From positions 1-64,000 of the forward strand of contig CAYWEN010000010.1 of NCBI GenBank assembly GCA_964457545.1: a stretch of DNA of 64,000 nucleotides, given 5' to 3'. Under the pieces are notes generated by a model, which ran no database searches, was not told the DNA's origin, and worked only from the letters and a program-made list of their open reading frames with translations. This document shows positions 1 through 7,732 of the stretch, piece after piece. Position numbers and translations under genes: made by a program. How positions within the stretch are numbered: the stretch's first letter is position 1; every line of letters begins with the position of its first letter. The stretch is from JAGGTJ01 sp964457545 (GTDB lineage Bacteria; Desulfobacterota; DSM-4660; Desulfatiglandales; Desulfatiglandaceae).

Positions 1-492
1 TCCAGCTTCCCATGTTTCTACTTTTTGCAGAGCCCTCTGTCATGGGTCCTTGTCCCATAACAATCCTGGTTTTAAACACCTCCTTTTTGTTCATGTTGTT
101 TTGTTTTTATCCGGTTTTATCTGCCAATGGGGATACTTGGATAACATCCTGTTTTGTATGATTTTTGTGTCAGCTTCCGGGTTTGTTGAAACATCTTTTG
201 CGCTTGAGTTTTCTGCCTTTTTTGAACAATCACGAACGTTTTTTATAGGCTCCAATGGCTGTTCTTTATAATGGCCCCTTAATGTCCTGTGGTTTCCCTG
301 TCCCTTGAAGGTACCGCATTGCCGAAAACAGGAACCAGTGGGTACCCGACGCGGGTGCAAAAGGGATTGCAGATTATGTGCTGTTTGTCTTGCATAGCCG
401 GGTCCAGGATATTATGGCTGCCTGCAGATATAAAAATATGGCCTGGTTTTCAAGTATGGTTTTTTGCGCTTTCATGAATCTGTAGGCGGGTA
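1..492. other. No gene recognised at left edge
   Basis: I see no convincing coding region here; the short open frames have no recognisable motifs and no ribosome binding sites. Positions of about 398-465 resemble 45840-45905 on the same strand (both carry CTGGTTTTCAAG followed by an ATG-like trinucleotide, after a GGATAT and TGCCTGC stretch). This may be a decayed piece of the intergenic repeats found elsewhere in the window. The stretch is probably intergenic DNA downstream of the DUF134 gene. Confidence 0.5.
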
Positions 493-816
493 TCATCTGC
501 TGCCTTTGTTGCATCGACCGTGTCTGTGCCGACTGCGGAATTTATATGTGCCGCCGCCTATCCTTAATCTCTTTCCTGTGATCAGGGCATCTGCAACAAT
601 GCCTCTTGCCTCGGCAAGTATTCTTCCGTATGTCTGGCGGGACACCTTCATCATCTGTGCCGCTGTACTTTGATCGAGCCCTTCAAAATCACTGAGCCGG
701 ATCGCTTCAATGCCTTCCATTGGAAGATTGATTTCGCCTGATGGTTTCCCTTCAGGGGTAAATGTATGTACAACAGGATAGTTTGATATAAATCTCAGTT
801 TTGGTGGTCTTGGCAT
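493..816 (-). CDS. DUF134 (UPF0251) family DNA-binding protein
   Basis: The 107-residue product begins MPRPPK and continues with ...LPMEGIEAIRLSDFEGLDQ, then a helix-turn-helix-like segment (STAAQMMKVSRQTYGRIL, about residues 55-72) and a C-terminal RLRIGGGTYKF followed by a basic His/Arg tail. This is the standard order of the DUF134/UPF0251 family of small putative regulators, common in anaerobes and methanogens. An ATG 150 bases upstream is open, but the start at 816 matches the family N-terminus and is preceded by AAGGAAAG at good distance. It is divergent from rpmF across a repeat-bearing intergenic region. Family membership is clear; the target genes are unknown. Confidence 0.9.
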   Translation of the reverse strand: MPRPPKLRFISNYPVVHTFTPEGKPSGEINLPMEGIEAIRLSDFEGLDQSTAAQMMKVSRQTYGRILAEARGIVADALITGKRLRIGGGTYKFRSRHRHGRCNKGSR

Positions 817-959
817 TGTCTCTTTCCTTGTTTTGACCTTTGGACAAAAAAGATATATTTTGCTTGTTTTGATGTCAAGGCATATTTTAGTCATATGCTC
901 ATTATTTTTTGCTGTATGGGCAAGGGATTCCGCAGGATGTTGCAGATGCTGTTGTGCAG

Positions 960-1140
960 TTTCCATCTATAAATGGTCTTTTTGCATAATCCCGGTGTTA
1001 ATCTGCGGGATTTATTGTACAGTGTACTTGTAATACGCCTCCGCATAATCCATTGATTTTCCTGATCTTGTACAGAAACTATCGTTTACGGCTTGAAAAC
1101 CGGACAGTGACCGGAATCTGTTTCCTGGCGGGTACTGTAC
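960..1140 (+). repeat. Intergenic repeat family A, copy 1
   Basis: This begins TTTCCATCTATAAATGG and ends GGCGGGTACTGTAC. The first 60 bases are nearly identical to copy 2 at 1700 (GGTCTTTTTGCA then AATCCCGGTGT then AATCTGCGGGATTT), and similarity continues at lower level to the GGGTACTG end. It lies between the divergent DUF134 gene and rpmF. The sequence shows repetition and partial internal symmetry; function is unknown. Confidence 0.8.
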
Positions 1141-1186
1141 AAGAAGATATATCGTTCTATGTTTTTCTTTGCTGTGTATATTGTCC

Positions 1187-1214
1187 TTGACAATATCACA
1201 AGGTTATATATATT
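1187..1214 (+). promoter_or_regulatory. Candidate sigma-70 promoter of rpmF
   Basis: TTGACA at 1187-1192 is followed after 16 bases by TATATT at 1209-1214, a near-consensus housekeeping promoter. It lies about 130 bases upstream of rpmF, leaving a leader of roughly 120 bases. Inferred from sequence only. Confidence 0.55.
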
Positions 1215-1342
1215 AAGTCTCCGTTTATAGTAGCTATCCAGAGATATTTTCTTGTTGTGTGCTAAAGGCTCTTAAATACCTTTTACACGAGAGAAAAGGG
1301 ATAGACTTTTATTGTATTTTTTAAAGGAAAAAGGGTTGTATT

Positions 1343-1519
1343 ATGGCTGTACCTAAAAAACGAAGATCCAGATCAAAGAGGGGGTCACGCCGCTCCCATG
1401 ATACTGTTCATGTTCCGAATGTTATCCATTGTCCCCGTTGTCACGAGCCTGTGTTGCCGCATCATGTATGTCTTGAATGTGGTACTTACAGGGGCAGAAC
1501 AATTGTAGGCAAGGCATAA
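1343..1519 (+). CDS. rpmF: 50S ribosomal protein L32
   Basis: This 58-residue protein starts MAVPKKRRSRSKRGSRRSHD, the typical basic N-terminus of bacterial L32. It carries two CxxC-type zinc-knuckle pairs (CPRC at residues 30-33 and CLEC at 43-46), so this is the zinc-binding form. AAGGAAAAAGG precedes the ATG. L32 is a small component of the large ribosomal subunit. In many Desulfobacterota rpmF heads an operon with plsX and fatty-acid genes; here plsX is absent and fabG follows after a 500-base gap containing another repeat A copy. Confidence 0.95.
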   Translation: MAVPKKRRSRSKRGSRRSHDTVHVPNVIHCPRCHEPVLPHHVCLECGTYRGRTIVGKA

Positions 1520-2030
1520 TAGGTCGGGTTGATATTTCTGATCTTGCCCGGATTTGTTGCAGAAAATACAGGCCTGTCTCTTTGTTGTAATGCAGTTGTA
1601 AGGGATAGTAGTTCAGAGGCAGGACAGGCAAGCAGGGCCGTTGTCTTCTGAATTGCCGTATGAGGTTGCTGGTTCTGCATTTACCGGAGCTTTACCTTGT
1701 TTCCATCCATAAATGGTCTTTTTGCACAATCCCGGTGTCAATCTGCGGGATTTCTTGTGGAATGTCTGTGTGTCTCCGCGCAACTTCTTGATTTTCCTGG
1801 CCCTGTTCAAAGATTTTTCATTTATAGACTGGAAACCCACTTAATGTTCAGGGTCTGTTTATGGGTGGGTACTGTCTGAAGGGTAGCTGATCCTGTCTTG
1901 ACATATGCATGTCTCAGTATGGGTTGAGCTCCTTAAAACCTTGAAAACCGGTTTTGGGTGGGATGCTCAACAACAGGTTTGAAAAATACGTTTTTTGAAG
2001 AGTGAGAACAAGTTGTTTGGAGAGATTATT
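1520..2030. other. Intergenic gap between rpmF and fabG
   Basis: This gap holds repeat A copy 2 (listed separately) and a long-armed imperfect inverted repeat (GCCTGTC at about 1572 and GACAGGC at about 1624) that could form an rpmF-terminal structure. No coding frame with family motifs is visible. plsX, fabH and fabD, often found here in relatives, are not present even as fragments that I can recognise. Confidence 0.5.
1700..1877 (+). repeat. Intergenic repeat family A, copy 2
   Basis: It starts TTTCCATCCATAAATGG and has an internal segment CATTTATAGACTGGAAA (about 1819-1835), which is nearly the reverse complement of the start. It ends GGGTGGGTACTGTCTGAA. The element can therefore fold into a long hairpin with a tail. 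It is the closest relative of copy 1 and lies upstream of fabG. Confidence 0.8.
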
Positions 2031-2774
2031 ATGGATAATTCTAAGGTTGTGGCTATTACAGGTGGCTCAAGAGGTATAGGCAGGTCTGTTGCCTTGAGGT
2101 TTGCCCTGGAAGATGCAAAGATTGTTATTCTGCACTATGATCCTGATGAAACGGCTTCGGATGAGACTCTGTCAATGCTGGCTGAAAGGGGGGTTGAGGC
2201 GGAAAGTTATAAGGTTGATGTTTCGTCTCACGACAGTGTCATGTCTCTGTTCGCTGATATAATAAAAAAGTATGGCAGAATAGATGTCCTTGTCAACAAT
2301 GCGGGAATTACAAGGGACAGTCTTTTAATGCGGATGAATGTCAGTGACTGGGATATGGTTATGGCTGTTAACCTGAAGGGTGTCTTTAACTGTACACAGG
2401 CTGTTATCAGAAAGATGATGAAGCAGAGATCCGGGCGGATTGTCAATATATCTTCAGTGGTGGGGCAGGTGGGAAATGTCGGTCAGGCCAACTATTCGGC
2501 ATCCAAAGCGGGAATTATGGGGTTTACAAAGACTGTTGCAAAGGAGGTTGCTCCGAGAGGTATCAATGTAAATGCCGTTGCACCCGGTTTTATAGATACA
2601 GAGATGACAGCAGTGCTTTCCGAACAGGTCAAGGATGGATTTGTAAAGCAGATCCCTCTTGGCAGGTTTGGAAGGCCTGAAGATGTGGCAGAGGCGGTTT
2701 GCTGGTTATGTTCTGATGCTGCAGACTATATTACAGGGCAGGTTATACATGTTAATGGTGGTCTGTTTATGTAA
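2031..2774 (+). CDS. fabG: 3-oxoacyl-ACP reductase FabG
   Basis: FabG is a short-chain dehydrogenase that reduces 3-oxoacyl-ACP with NADPH in type II fatty acid synthesis, in the cytoplasm. The 247-residue product shows the cofactor glycine motif TGGSRGIG (10-17), the NNAG motif (89-92), and the catalytic residues N114, S142, Y155 and K159 (YSASK). It ends with the usual GQVIHVNGGLFM. The ATG at 2031 is chosen over an in-frame ATG 36 bases upstream because GGAGAG lies at correct distance and the N-terminus matches the family. acpP and fabF follow, so this is the surviving part of a fatty-acid operon. Confidence 0.96.
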   Translation: MDNSKVVAITGGSRGIGRSVALRFALEDAKIVILHYDPDETASDETLSMLAERGVEAESYKVDVSSHDSVMSLFADIIKKYGRIDVLVNNAGITRDSLLMRMNVSDWDMVMAVNLKGVFNCTQAVIRKMMKQRSGRIVNISSVVGQVGNVGQANYSASKAGIMGFTKTVAKEVAPRGINVNAVAPGFIDTEMTAVLSEQVKDGFVKQIPLGRFGRPEDVAEAVCWLCSDAADYITGQVIHVNGGLFM

Positions 2775-2894
2775 TCTGGATTTGCTGTTACTGTGGATGT
2801 TCTCATTAATGTGGAATAAAAAAATGGAATCTGTACAGGCTCCGAAAGGGAGTCTTTTGAAAGCAGAGATGTAGCTGTTTGTACCGGAGGGGTT

Positions 2895-2976
2895 TTTATC
2901 CATAATCTTGTGCAAGAAATCTCATTTATGGATTGGGAACTCACGGGAGTACCCGAGGTTGATTTGTGAATGGGTA
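2895..2976 (+). repeat. Intergenic repeat family A, partial copy 3
   Basis: This copy matches the second half of copy 2: TTTTTATCCATAA, then TCATTTATGGATTGGGAAC, then GAATGGGTACTGA. It lies immediately upstream of acpP, whose AAGGAGG ribosome site follows within 25 bases, so it is probably transcribed as part of the fabG-acpP spacer or contains acpP control signals. Confidence 0.65.
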
Positions 2977-3016
2977 CTGAATGGATTATGGCTTTTATAA
3001 GGAGGAAATAATCAAG

Positions 3017-3250
3017 ATGTCTGATATTGATGCAAAAGTTAAAAAAATTATATGTGAACAGTTGGATGTAGATGAAAAGGAAGTTGTCCCTGAGGCCTCT
3101 TTTGTTGATGACCTGGGTGCTGATTCATTGGATCAGGTTGAACTTATTATGGCAGTGGAAGAGGAGTTCGATATATCCATTCCTGATGAGGATGCAGAAA
3201 AGATTGCTACTGTTCAGGATGTTATAGATTATATCAAAAAGGTCTCCTGA
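3017..3250 (+). CDS. acpP: Acyl carrier protein
   Basis: This is a 77-residue acidic protein with the DSL motif (GADSLDQVEL); Ser37 is the expected 4'-phosphopantetheine attachment site. It carries growing acyl chains for FabG and FabF encoded on either side. The ATG at 3017 follows GGAGG at 3001-3005 with an 11-base spacing; an upstream in-frame ATG would add 12 residues not seen in the family. The C-terminal DVIDYIKK ending is typical. Confidence 0.97.
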   Translation: MSDIDAKVKKIICEQLDVDEKEVVPEASFVDDLGADSLDQVELIMAVEEEFDISIPDEDAEKIATVQDVIDYIKKVS

Positions 3251-3284
3251 TATATCCCCATAATTTCAAGAACGGGAGAAATAT

Positions 3285-4526
3285 ATGGTTAGAAGGGTTG
3301 TGGTTACAGGTCTGGGAATGGTTTCCCCCTTGGGTATTGGTATTGAAGAAAGCTGGCGGTCTGCATGTTCAGGGGTATCCGGCATTGACACTGTTACAAA
3401 ATTTGATGCATCAGAATTTCCCTCTCGGATAGCTGGGGAAGTAAAGGGCTTTAATGCATTGGATTTCATGGATAAACAGAATATGCGCAGGCTTGATACC
3501 TTTATCCATTATGCAGTTGCCAGTGCGAGGATGGCTGTTGAGGATTCGGGTCTTGTAATCAATTCTGCCAACAGGGACAGGATTGGCTGTGTGACTGGCA
3601 CAGGCATAGGTGGGTTGCATATGATCGAGCATTATCACAAGATCTTTTTAAAGAGTGGCCTACGGCGAATCAGCCCGTTTTTTATCCCCGGCATTATTGC
3701 CAATATGGTCCCCGGAGAACTTGCAATAGAATTTGGGGCAAAGGGGCCCAACATATCTGTTACTACTGCATGTGCGGCAGGGTCACATGCAATAGGAGAG
3801 GCCTTCAGGTTTATCAGGGAGGGAATTGCCGATGCCATGATTACGGGTGGAGCAGAGGCTGTAATTACCCCTTTGGCCTTTTGCGGGTTTTGTGCCATGA
3901 AGTCTTTGTCTACAAGAAATGATGAACCTCAAAAGGCCTCCAGACCCTTTGATATGAATCGCAATGGCTTTATTATGGGAGAGGGCTCGGGAATACTGAT
4001 TTTTGAAGAGTTGAATCATGCCCTTAAACGGGGAGCAGATATTTATGCTGAAATTGTCGGTTATGGCCTGAGCGGAGATGCATATCATGTGTCAGCGCCG
4101 GATCCTGAAGGTGCAGGTGCGGTAAGCTGTATGAAAATGGCTCTTGAGTATGGGAATTTGAGTCCTGAAGATGTTGACTATATAAATGCCCATGGCACAT
4201 CTACAAAACTGAACGATCTGTCAGAGACCAAGGCAGTGAAAGCAGTTTTTGGTGATCATGCGTATAAGCTTGCCATAAGTTCTACAAAGTCTATGACCGG
4301 TCATCTGCTTGGAGGAGGAGGCGGTGTTGAGGCCATTTTTACTGTTCTTTCGATAAAGGATGGTATTATCCCTCCCACTATTAACTATGAAACCCCGGAT
4401 CCTGAGTGTGACCTGGACTATGTTCCCAATACGGCGAGAAAGGCTGATATTAGAGTGGCCATGTCCAATTCTTTTGGGTTTGGGGGGACCAATGCCAGCC
4501 TTGTTTTCAGAAAGTATGAAGGGTAA
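3285..4526 (+). CDS. fabF: 3-oxoacyl-ACP synthase II
   Basis: FabF is the condensing enzyme that elongates acyl-ACP with malonyl-ACP. The 413-residue product begins RRVVVTGLGMVSPLG and has the thiolase-fold catalytic triad: C163 (TTACAAGSHAIGEA), H303 (NAHGTSTKLND) and H340 (SMTGHLLGGGGG). The GFGGTNASLVF ending is standard. It follows acpP after 34 bases, clearly in the same operon. A small perfect hairpin (CTGTTTC, CTT, GAAACAG at 4550-4566) lies just downstream but has no T-run. Confidence 0.97.
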   Translation: MVRRVVVTGLGMVSPLGIGIEESWRSACSGVSGIDTVTKFDASEFPSRIAGEVKGFNALDFMDKQNMRRLDTFIHYAVASARMAVEDSGLVINSANRDRIGCVTGTGIGGLHMIEHYHKIFLKSGLRRISPFFIPGIIANMVPGELAIEFGAKGPNISVTTACAAGSHAIGEAFRFIREGIADAMITGGAEAVITPLAFCGFCAMKSLSTRNDEPQKASRPFDMNRNGFIMGEGSGILIFEELNHALKRGADIYAEIVGYGLSGDAYHVSAPDPEGAGAVSCMKMALEYGNLSPEDVDYINAHGTSTKLNDLSETKAVKAVFGDHAYKLAISSTKSMTGHLLGGGGGVEAIFTVLSIKDGIIPPTINYETPDPECDLDYVPNTARKADIRVAMSNSFGFGGTNASLVFRKYEG

Positions 4527-4549
4527 TGATGTTTGCCTGGAAGGTCTGT

Positions 4550-4566
4550 CTGTTTCCTTGAAACAG
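4550..4566. repeat. Short perfect hairpin after fabF
   Basis: CTGTTTC and GAAACAG are separated by three bases. It lies 24 bases past the fabF stop and lacks a following T-run, so it may be an RNA-processing or stabilising hairpin rather than an intrinsic terminator. Confidence 0.4.
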
Positions 4567-4768
4567 TTCAGGCCTTGAAACTGTTGCCTTTCAATGAATG
4601 TTTTTTTGAATTCAGTTTTTTTCAAGGCTGTTAACCATGCCTTGTTCAGGGCCTTTGGATTATTTATGAAAACAGGGAAGAGGCATGTGTTTATCAAGAG
4701 AAGACTTGATTTCTGCTGATTGTTTTCCTGGTATGATTTGTGTGTTTGATGTATTGGAATGACGATTT

Positions 4769-5200
4769 ATGAAAGTGATAATAGGTTCAGATCATGCAGG
4801 TTTTGATTTGAAAAACACCTGCAAGACGTATTTAGAGGGAAACCCGGATATTACTGTTCTGTTTGATGCGGGGGTTTTTACACGGGAATCGTCTGATTAT
4901 CCGGATATTGCCCATAAAGTTGCCCAAAAGGTATCCTCAGGGGAATACTCACGTGGTATTCTGATATGTGGGACAGGTCTTGGCATGAGTATAACCGCCA
5001 ATCGCCATAAAGGGATAAGGGCCGCTCTGTGTCATAATCTCTATACGGCAAAAATGGGCCGACTTCATAATGATGCAAATATCCTTGTATTGGGGGCAAG
5101 AGTTATAGGGGAGGGAATTGCTCTGGAGATGTTGGATGTCTTTTTTAAGACCGCCTTTGAGGGAGGCCGTCATCAGATACGATTGGATAAAGTAGATTGA
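4769..5200 (+). CDS. rpiB: Ribose-5-phosphate isomerase B
   Basis: RpiB interconverts ribose 5-phosphate and ribulose 5-phosphate, feeding the pentose phosphate pathway; ribulose 5-phosphate is also a substrate for riboflavin synthesis encoded downstream. The 143-residue product has the GSDHAG N-terminus, the catalytic Cys67 in ICGTGLGMSI, the NR phosphate site and NDANILVLGARV. Length and motif order are normal. It precedes glyA by 9 bases, the common fabF-rpiB-glyA order. Confidence 0.95.
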   Translation: MKVIIGSDHAGFDLKNTCKTYLEGNPDITVLFDAGVFTRESSDYPDIAHKVAQKVSSGEYSRGILICGTGLGMSITANRHKGIRAALCHNLYTAKMGRLHNDANILVLGARVIGEGIALEMLDVFFKTAFEGGRHQIRLDKVD

Positions 5201-5209
5201 GGACTTATA

Positions 5210-6466
5210 TTGGAACAGGAAATTCTTAAACAACAGGACAGAGAAATTTATGATGCTATTTGCGGAGAAATTAACAGGGAAAAAAACAACCTGTTAATGA
5301 TAGCATCTGAAAATTATGCCAGCCGTGCCGTTATAGATGTGCAGGCTAACCTGATGACAAACAAGTATGCCGAGGGGTATCCGGGTGCCAGGTATTATGG
5401 TGGATGTGAATATGTTGATATTGTGGAAAATATCGCAATAAAACGCTGCAAACAACTGTTTGATGCAGAATATGTAAATGTTCAGCCTCATTCTGGATCT
5501 CAGGCGAATATGGCGGTCTGTTTTTCTGTCCTTGAACCGGGTGATCTTATCATGGGAATGGATTTATCCCATGGAGGTCATCTTACCCATGGAAGTCATG
5601 TCAGTTTTTCCGGCAAGCTCTATAAGACGGTTTTTTATGGTGTTGATCATAGTACCGGGCAGATAGATTTTGATGTTCTAAAAAGATTGGCACTGCAACA
5701 CAGGCCTAAACTGATCATAGCAGGTGCCAGTGCCTATCCCAGGACTATTGATTTTAGCCGTTTTAAAGATATTGCAGAAGAGGCCGGGGCCTATCTGATG
5801 GCAGATATGGCCCATATAGCAGGTTTGGTGGCTACAGGGCTGCATCCGTCTCCTGTAGGGGTGGCTGATTTTGTAACAAGCACTACTCATAAGACGCTGA
5901 GAGGTCCGAGGGGTGGTTTGATTCTGTCCCGGAAAGAACATGCAAGAAAATTGGATAAATCGGTTTTTCCAGGTGTTCAGGGTGGTCCGCTTATGCATAT
6001 AATAGCTTCCAAGGCTGTTGCCTTCAAGGAGGCATTGAGTCCTGAATTTTCTGACTATCAGAAGCAGACAATTATCAATGCAAGGGCCCTTGCAGATGAG
6101 TTTGCAAGAAATGGTCTTGATCTGGTTTCAGGAGGTACGGACAATCATCTTGTTTTAATGGATCTGACGGAAAAGGGGATAACCGGCAAAGATGCGGAGA
6201 TTGCCCTTGGCAAGGCTGGAATTGTAGTAAACAAGAATGCCGTGCCGTTTGACAGAAGATCTCCATCTGTTACAAGTGGGATAAGACTTGGTACCCCTGC
6301 CCTGACTACAAGAGGAATAAAAGAGCCGGAAATTCGAATCATTGCACAGTTGATTATAAAGGTTTTAAATAATTTCGATTCACAGGATGTAATAACACGG
6401 GTTAGAGAAACTGTTTCAGATATCTGTAAGGATTTTCCTATATATCCCTATTTGACAGTTTCATGA
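5210..6466 (+). CDS. glyA: Serine hydroxymethyltransferase
   Basis: This is a PLP enzyme converting serine and tetrahydrofolate to glycine and methylene-THF. The 418-residue product contains ENYAS near the N-terminus, the glycine-rich substrate region and the PLP lysine K228 in TSTTHKTLRGPRGG. The start is a TTG at 5210 with GAGGA 7 bases upstream; no ATG fits the family N-terminus. It is tightly linked to rpiB and followed by the dCMP deaminase, whose dUMP-producing pathway uses the methylene-THF made here. Confidence 0.96.
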   Translation: MEQEILKQQDREIYDAICGEINREKNNLLMIASENYASRAVIDVQANLMTNKYAEGYPGARYYGGCEYVDIVENIAIKRCKQLFDAEYVNVQPHSGSQANMAVCFSVLEPGDLIMGMDLSHGGHLTHGSHVSFSGKLYKTVFYGVDHSTGQIDFDVLKRLALQHRPKLIIAGASAYPRTIDFSRFKDIAEEAGAYLMADMAHIAGLVATGLHPSPVGVADFVTSTTHKTLRGPRGGLILSRKEHARKLDKSVFPGVQGGPLMHIIASKAVAFKEALSPEFSDYQKQTIINARALADEFARNGLDLVSGGTDNHLVLMDLTEKGITGKDAEIALGKAGIVVNKNAVPFDRRSPSVTSGIRLGTPALTTRGIKEPEIRIIAQLIIKVLNNFDSQDVITRVRETVSDICKDFPIYPYLTVS

Positions 6467-6502
6467 TCTTTTTTTGTGGAATTCTTGAGTGAGGAGAGGT
6501 GA

Positions 6503-6949
6503 TTGGTCAGGCCATCGTGGGATAAATATTTTATGGCTATTACCAAAGAGGTTGCCAAAAGGTCCACATGTATGAGGCGTCATGTAGGTGCTATTCTGGT
6601 AAAGGATAAAAGGATTCTTACGACTGGTTATAATGGTGCGCCGGCAGGTCTTATGCATTGTGAGGAAACAGGGTGCATGAGGGAAGATGAATCCATTCCT
6701 TCTGGTGAAAGACATGAACTCTGCCGAGGTCTTCATGCGGAGCAGAATGCAATTATTCAGGCGGCCTATTACGGTATTCCCATTGCCGGAGCGGTACTTT
6801 ACTGTACCAATTTTCCATGTGTTATCTGTTCCAAGATGCTTATAAATGCCGGTATCAGAACAGTATATTATGAAAACGGCTATAATGATCTTCTGGCTAA
6901 GCAAATGCTTTTAGAAGCCGGAGTTGAACTTCAGAGGCTTGTATTATGA
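6503..6949 (+). CDS. dCMP deaminase (ComEB-type)
   Basis: This 148-residue zinc cytidine/deoxycytidylate deaminase converts dCMP to dUMP for thymidylate synthesis. Zinc and catalytic residues are visible: H78-A-E80 (LHAEQNA) and C106/C109 (FPCVICS). The region around residues 50-75 contains further Cys and His (MHCEETGC, GERHELC), as in the dCMP deaminase branch. The TTG start at 6503 follows GAGGAGAGG. Its stop overlaps the nrdR start (ATGA), indicating translational coupling between two deoxynucleotide-related genes. Confidence 0.93.
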   Translation: MVRPSWDKYFMAITKEVAKRSTCMRRHVGAILVKDKRILTTGYNGAPAGLMHCEETGCMREDESIPSGERHELCRGLHAEQNAIIQAAYYGIPIAGAVLYCTNFPCVICSKMLINAGIRTVYYENGYNDLLAKQMLLEAGVELQRLVL

Positions 6950-7419
6950 AATGTCCTTATTGTGCCAAAGTAAATGACAAGGTTGTTGATTCACGTCTAA
7001 GCAGAGATGCAAAAACAATAAGGAGAAGAAGGGAGTGTCTTGAATGTGGCCGCAGGTTTACCACGTATGAGAAAATGGAAAATACCGTGTTTATGGTCGT
7101 TAAAAAAGATGGCAGGCGTGAGACCTTTGATCGTAAAAAGATAATACTGGGCATACAGAAGGCATGTCAGAAACGTCCTGTCAGTACTTCCTCTATAGAA
7201 GATTTTGTGGATTCCATTGAGAGTCATTTTCAGGAATTGGGGAAAAAGGAGATTGAGAGTTCACAGATTGGAGAGATAATTATTGACAAGCTTAAGGAAT
7301 GGGATGATGTTGCCTATGTACGCTTTGCCTCTGTGTACAGACAGTTTAAGGATATAAAGGAGTTTATGTTAGAGCTGGAAAATATTTTGGAGGCAAAAAA
7401 AGAAATGGATGTCTCTTGA
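6946..7419 (+). CDS. nrdR: Transcriptional repressor NrdR
   Basis: NrdR is a nucleotide-sensing repressor of ribonucleotide reductase genes. The 157-residue product has the N-terminal zinc ribbon (C3/C6 in MKCPYC and C31/C34 in CLECG) and an ATP-cone domain (KKDGRRETFDRKKI onward). The start overlaps the upstream deaminase stop. NrdR-riboflavin gene adjacency is widespread in Proteobacteria. No nrd gene lies in the window. Confidence 0.96.
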   Translation: MKCPYCAKVNDKVVDSRLSRDAKTIRRRRECLECGRRFTTYEKMENTVFMVVKKDGRRETFDRKKIILGIQKACQKRPVSTSSIEDFVDSIESHFQELGKKEIESSQIGEIIIDKLKEWDDVAYVRFASVYRQFKDIKEFMLELENILEAKKEMDVS

Positions 7420-7732
7420 ATTAACCGGTATTGCAGGATTTGTTTTGCCAGTTGCAGCGAACAATGAAAGCATTGCCTCCTGGATGCAGATTCATCTGTA
7501 TGAAGGACTTTTCATGTAAAGATGCCGGTCAAGACCCGGATTTTATACTCCTTCTGTTTTTTTGGGAAACGGGAAAGAGAGTGCCCTTGTGATAGTCACG
7601 TCAGAAAAACCTTCCTTCTGCTCTTTATTGAGCTGTTGTTGATGTTCAATTCCTGTTTTTAAAGCTTTTACCTCCTCTGAGATTGAACAAAATCAAACAT
7701 TTTGCAAGACTGTCTGTATCAGGGGATTTTTT
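7420..7732. other. Intergenic gap between nrdR and ribD
   Basis: No coding region and no FMN riboswitch is seen: the conserved FMN-box pieces such as AGGGTGAAATTCCC are absent. The gap contains a partial copy of repeat B at 7594-7640. Confidence 0.5.
7594..7640 (+). repeat. Repeat family B, partial copy 3
   Basis: AGTCACGTCAG, then a CCTTCTGCTC-like stretch, then TTTATTGAGCTGTTGTT. This matches the right half of the copy at 11347-11478 (AGTCGCGTCAG, CTCCTGCTCC, ATTTATTGAGCTATTACC). The left terminal repeat is not recognisable, so the copy is truncated or decayed. Confidence 0.55.

Noticed and set aside
91..360. 89-codon minus-strand frame at the left edge
   Set aside because: Low-complexity composition, no motif, no ribosome site; not supported as a gene.
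817..966. N-terminal extension of the DUF134 protein
   Set aside because: The family starts at MPRPPK, which has its own ribosome site; the extension overlaps repeat A.
4221..4697. 158-codon open frame on the minus strand over the fabF end
   Set aside because: It is antisense to a certain gene, has no ribosome site or motifs, and is a codon-bias shadow.
7420..7732. FMN riboswitch ahead of ribD
   Set aside because: None of the conserved FMN-aptamer segments is present on the plus strand; the gap is explained by a repeat B fragment.
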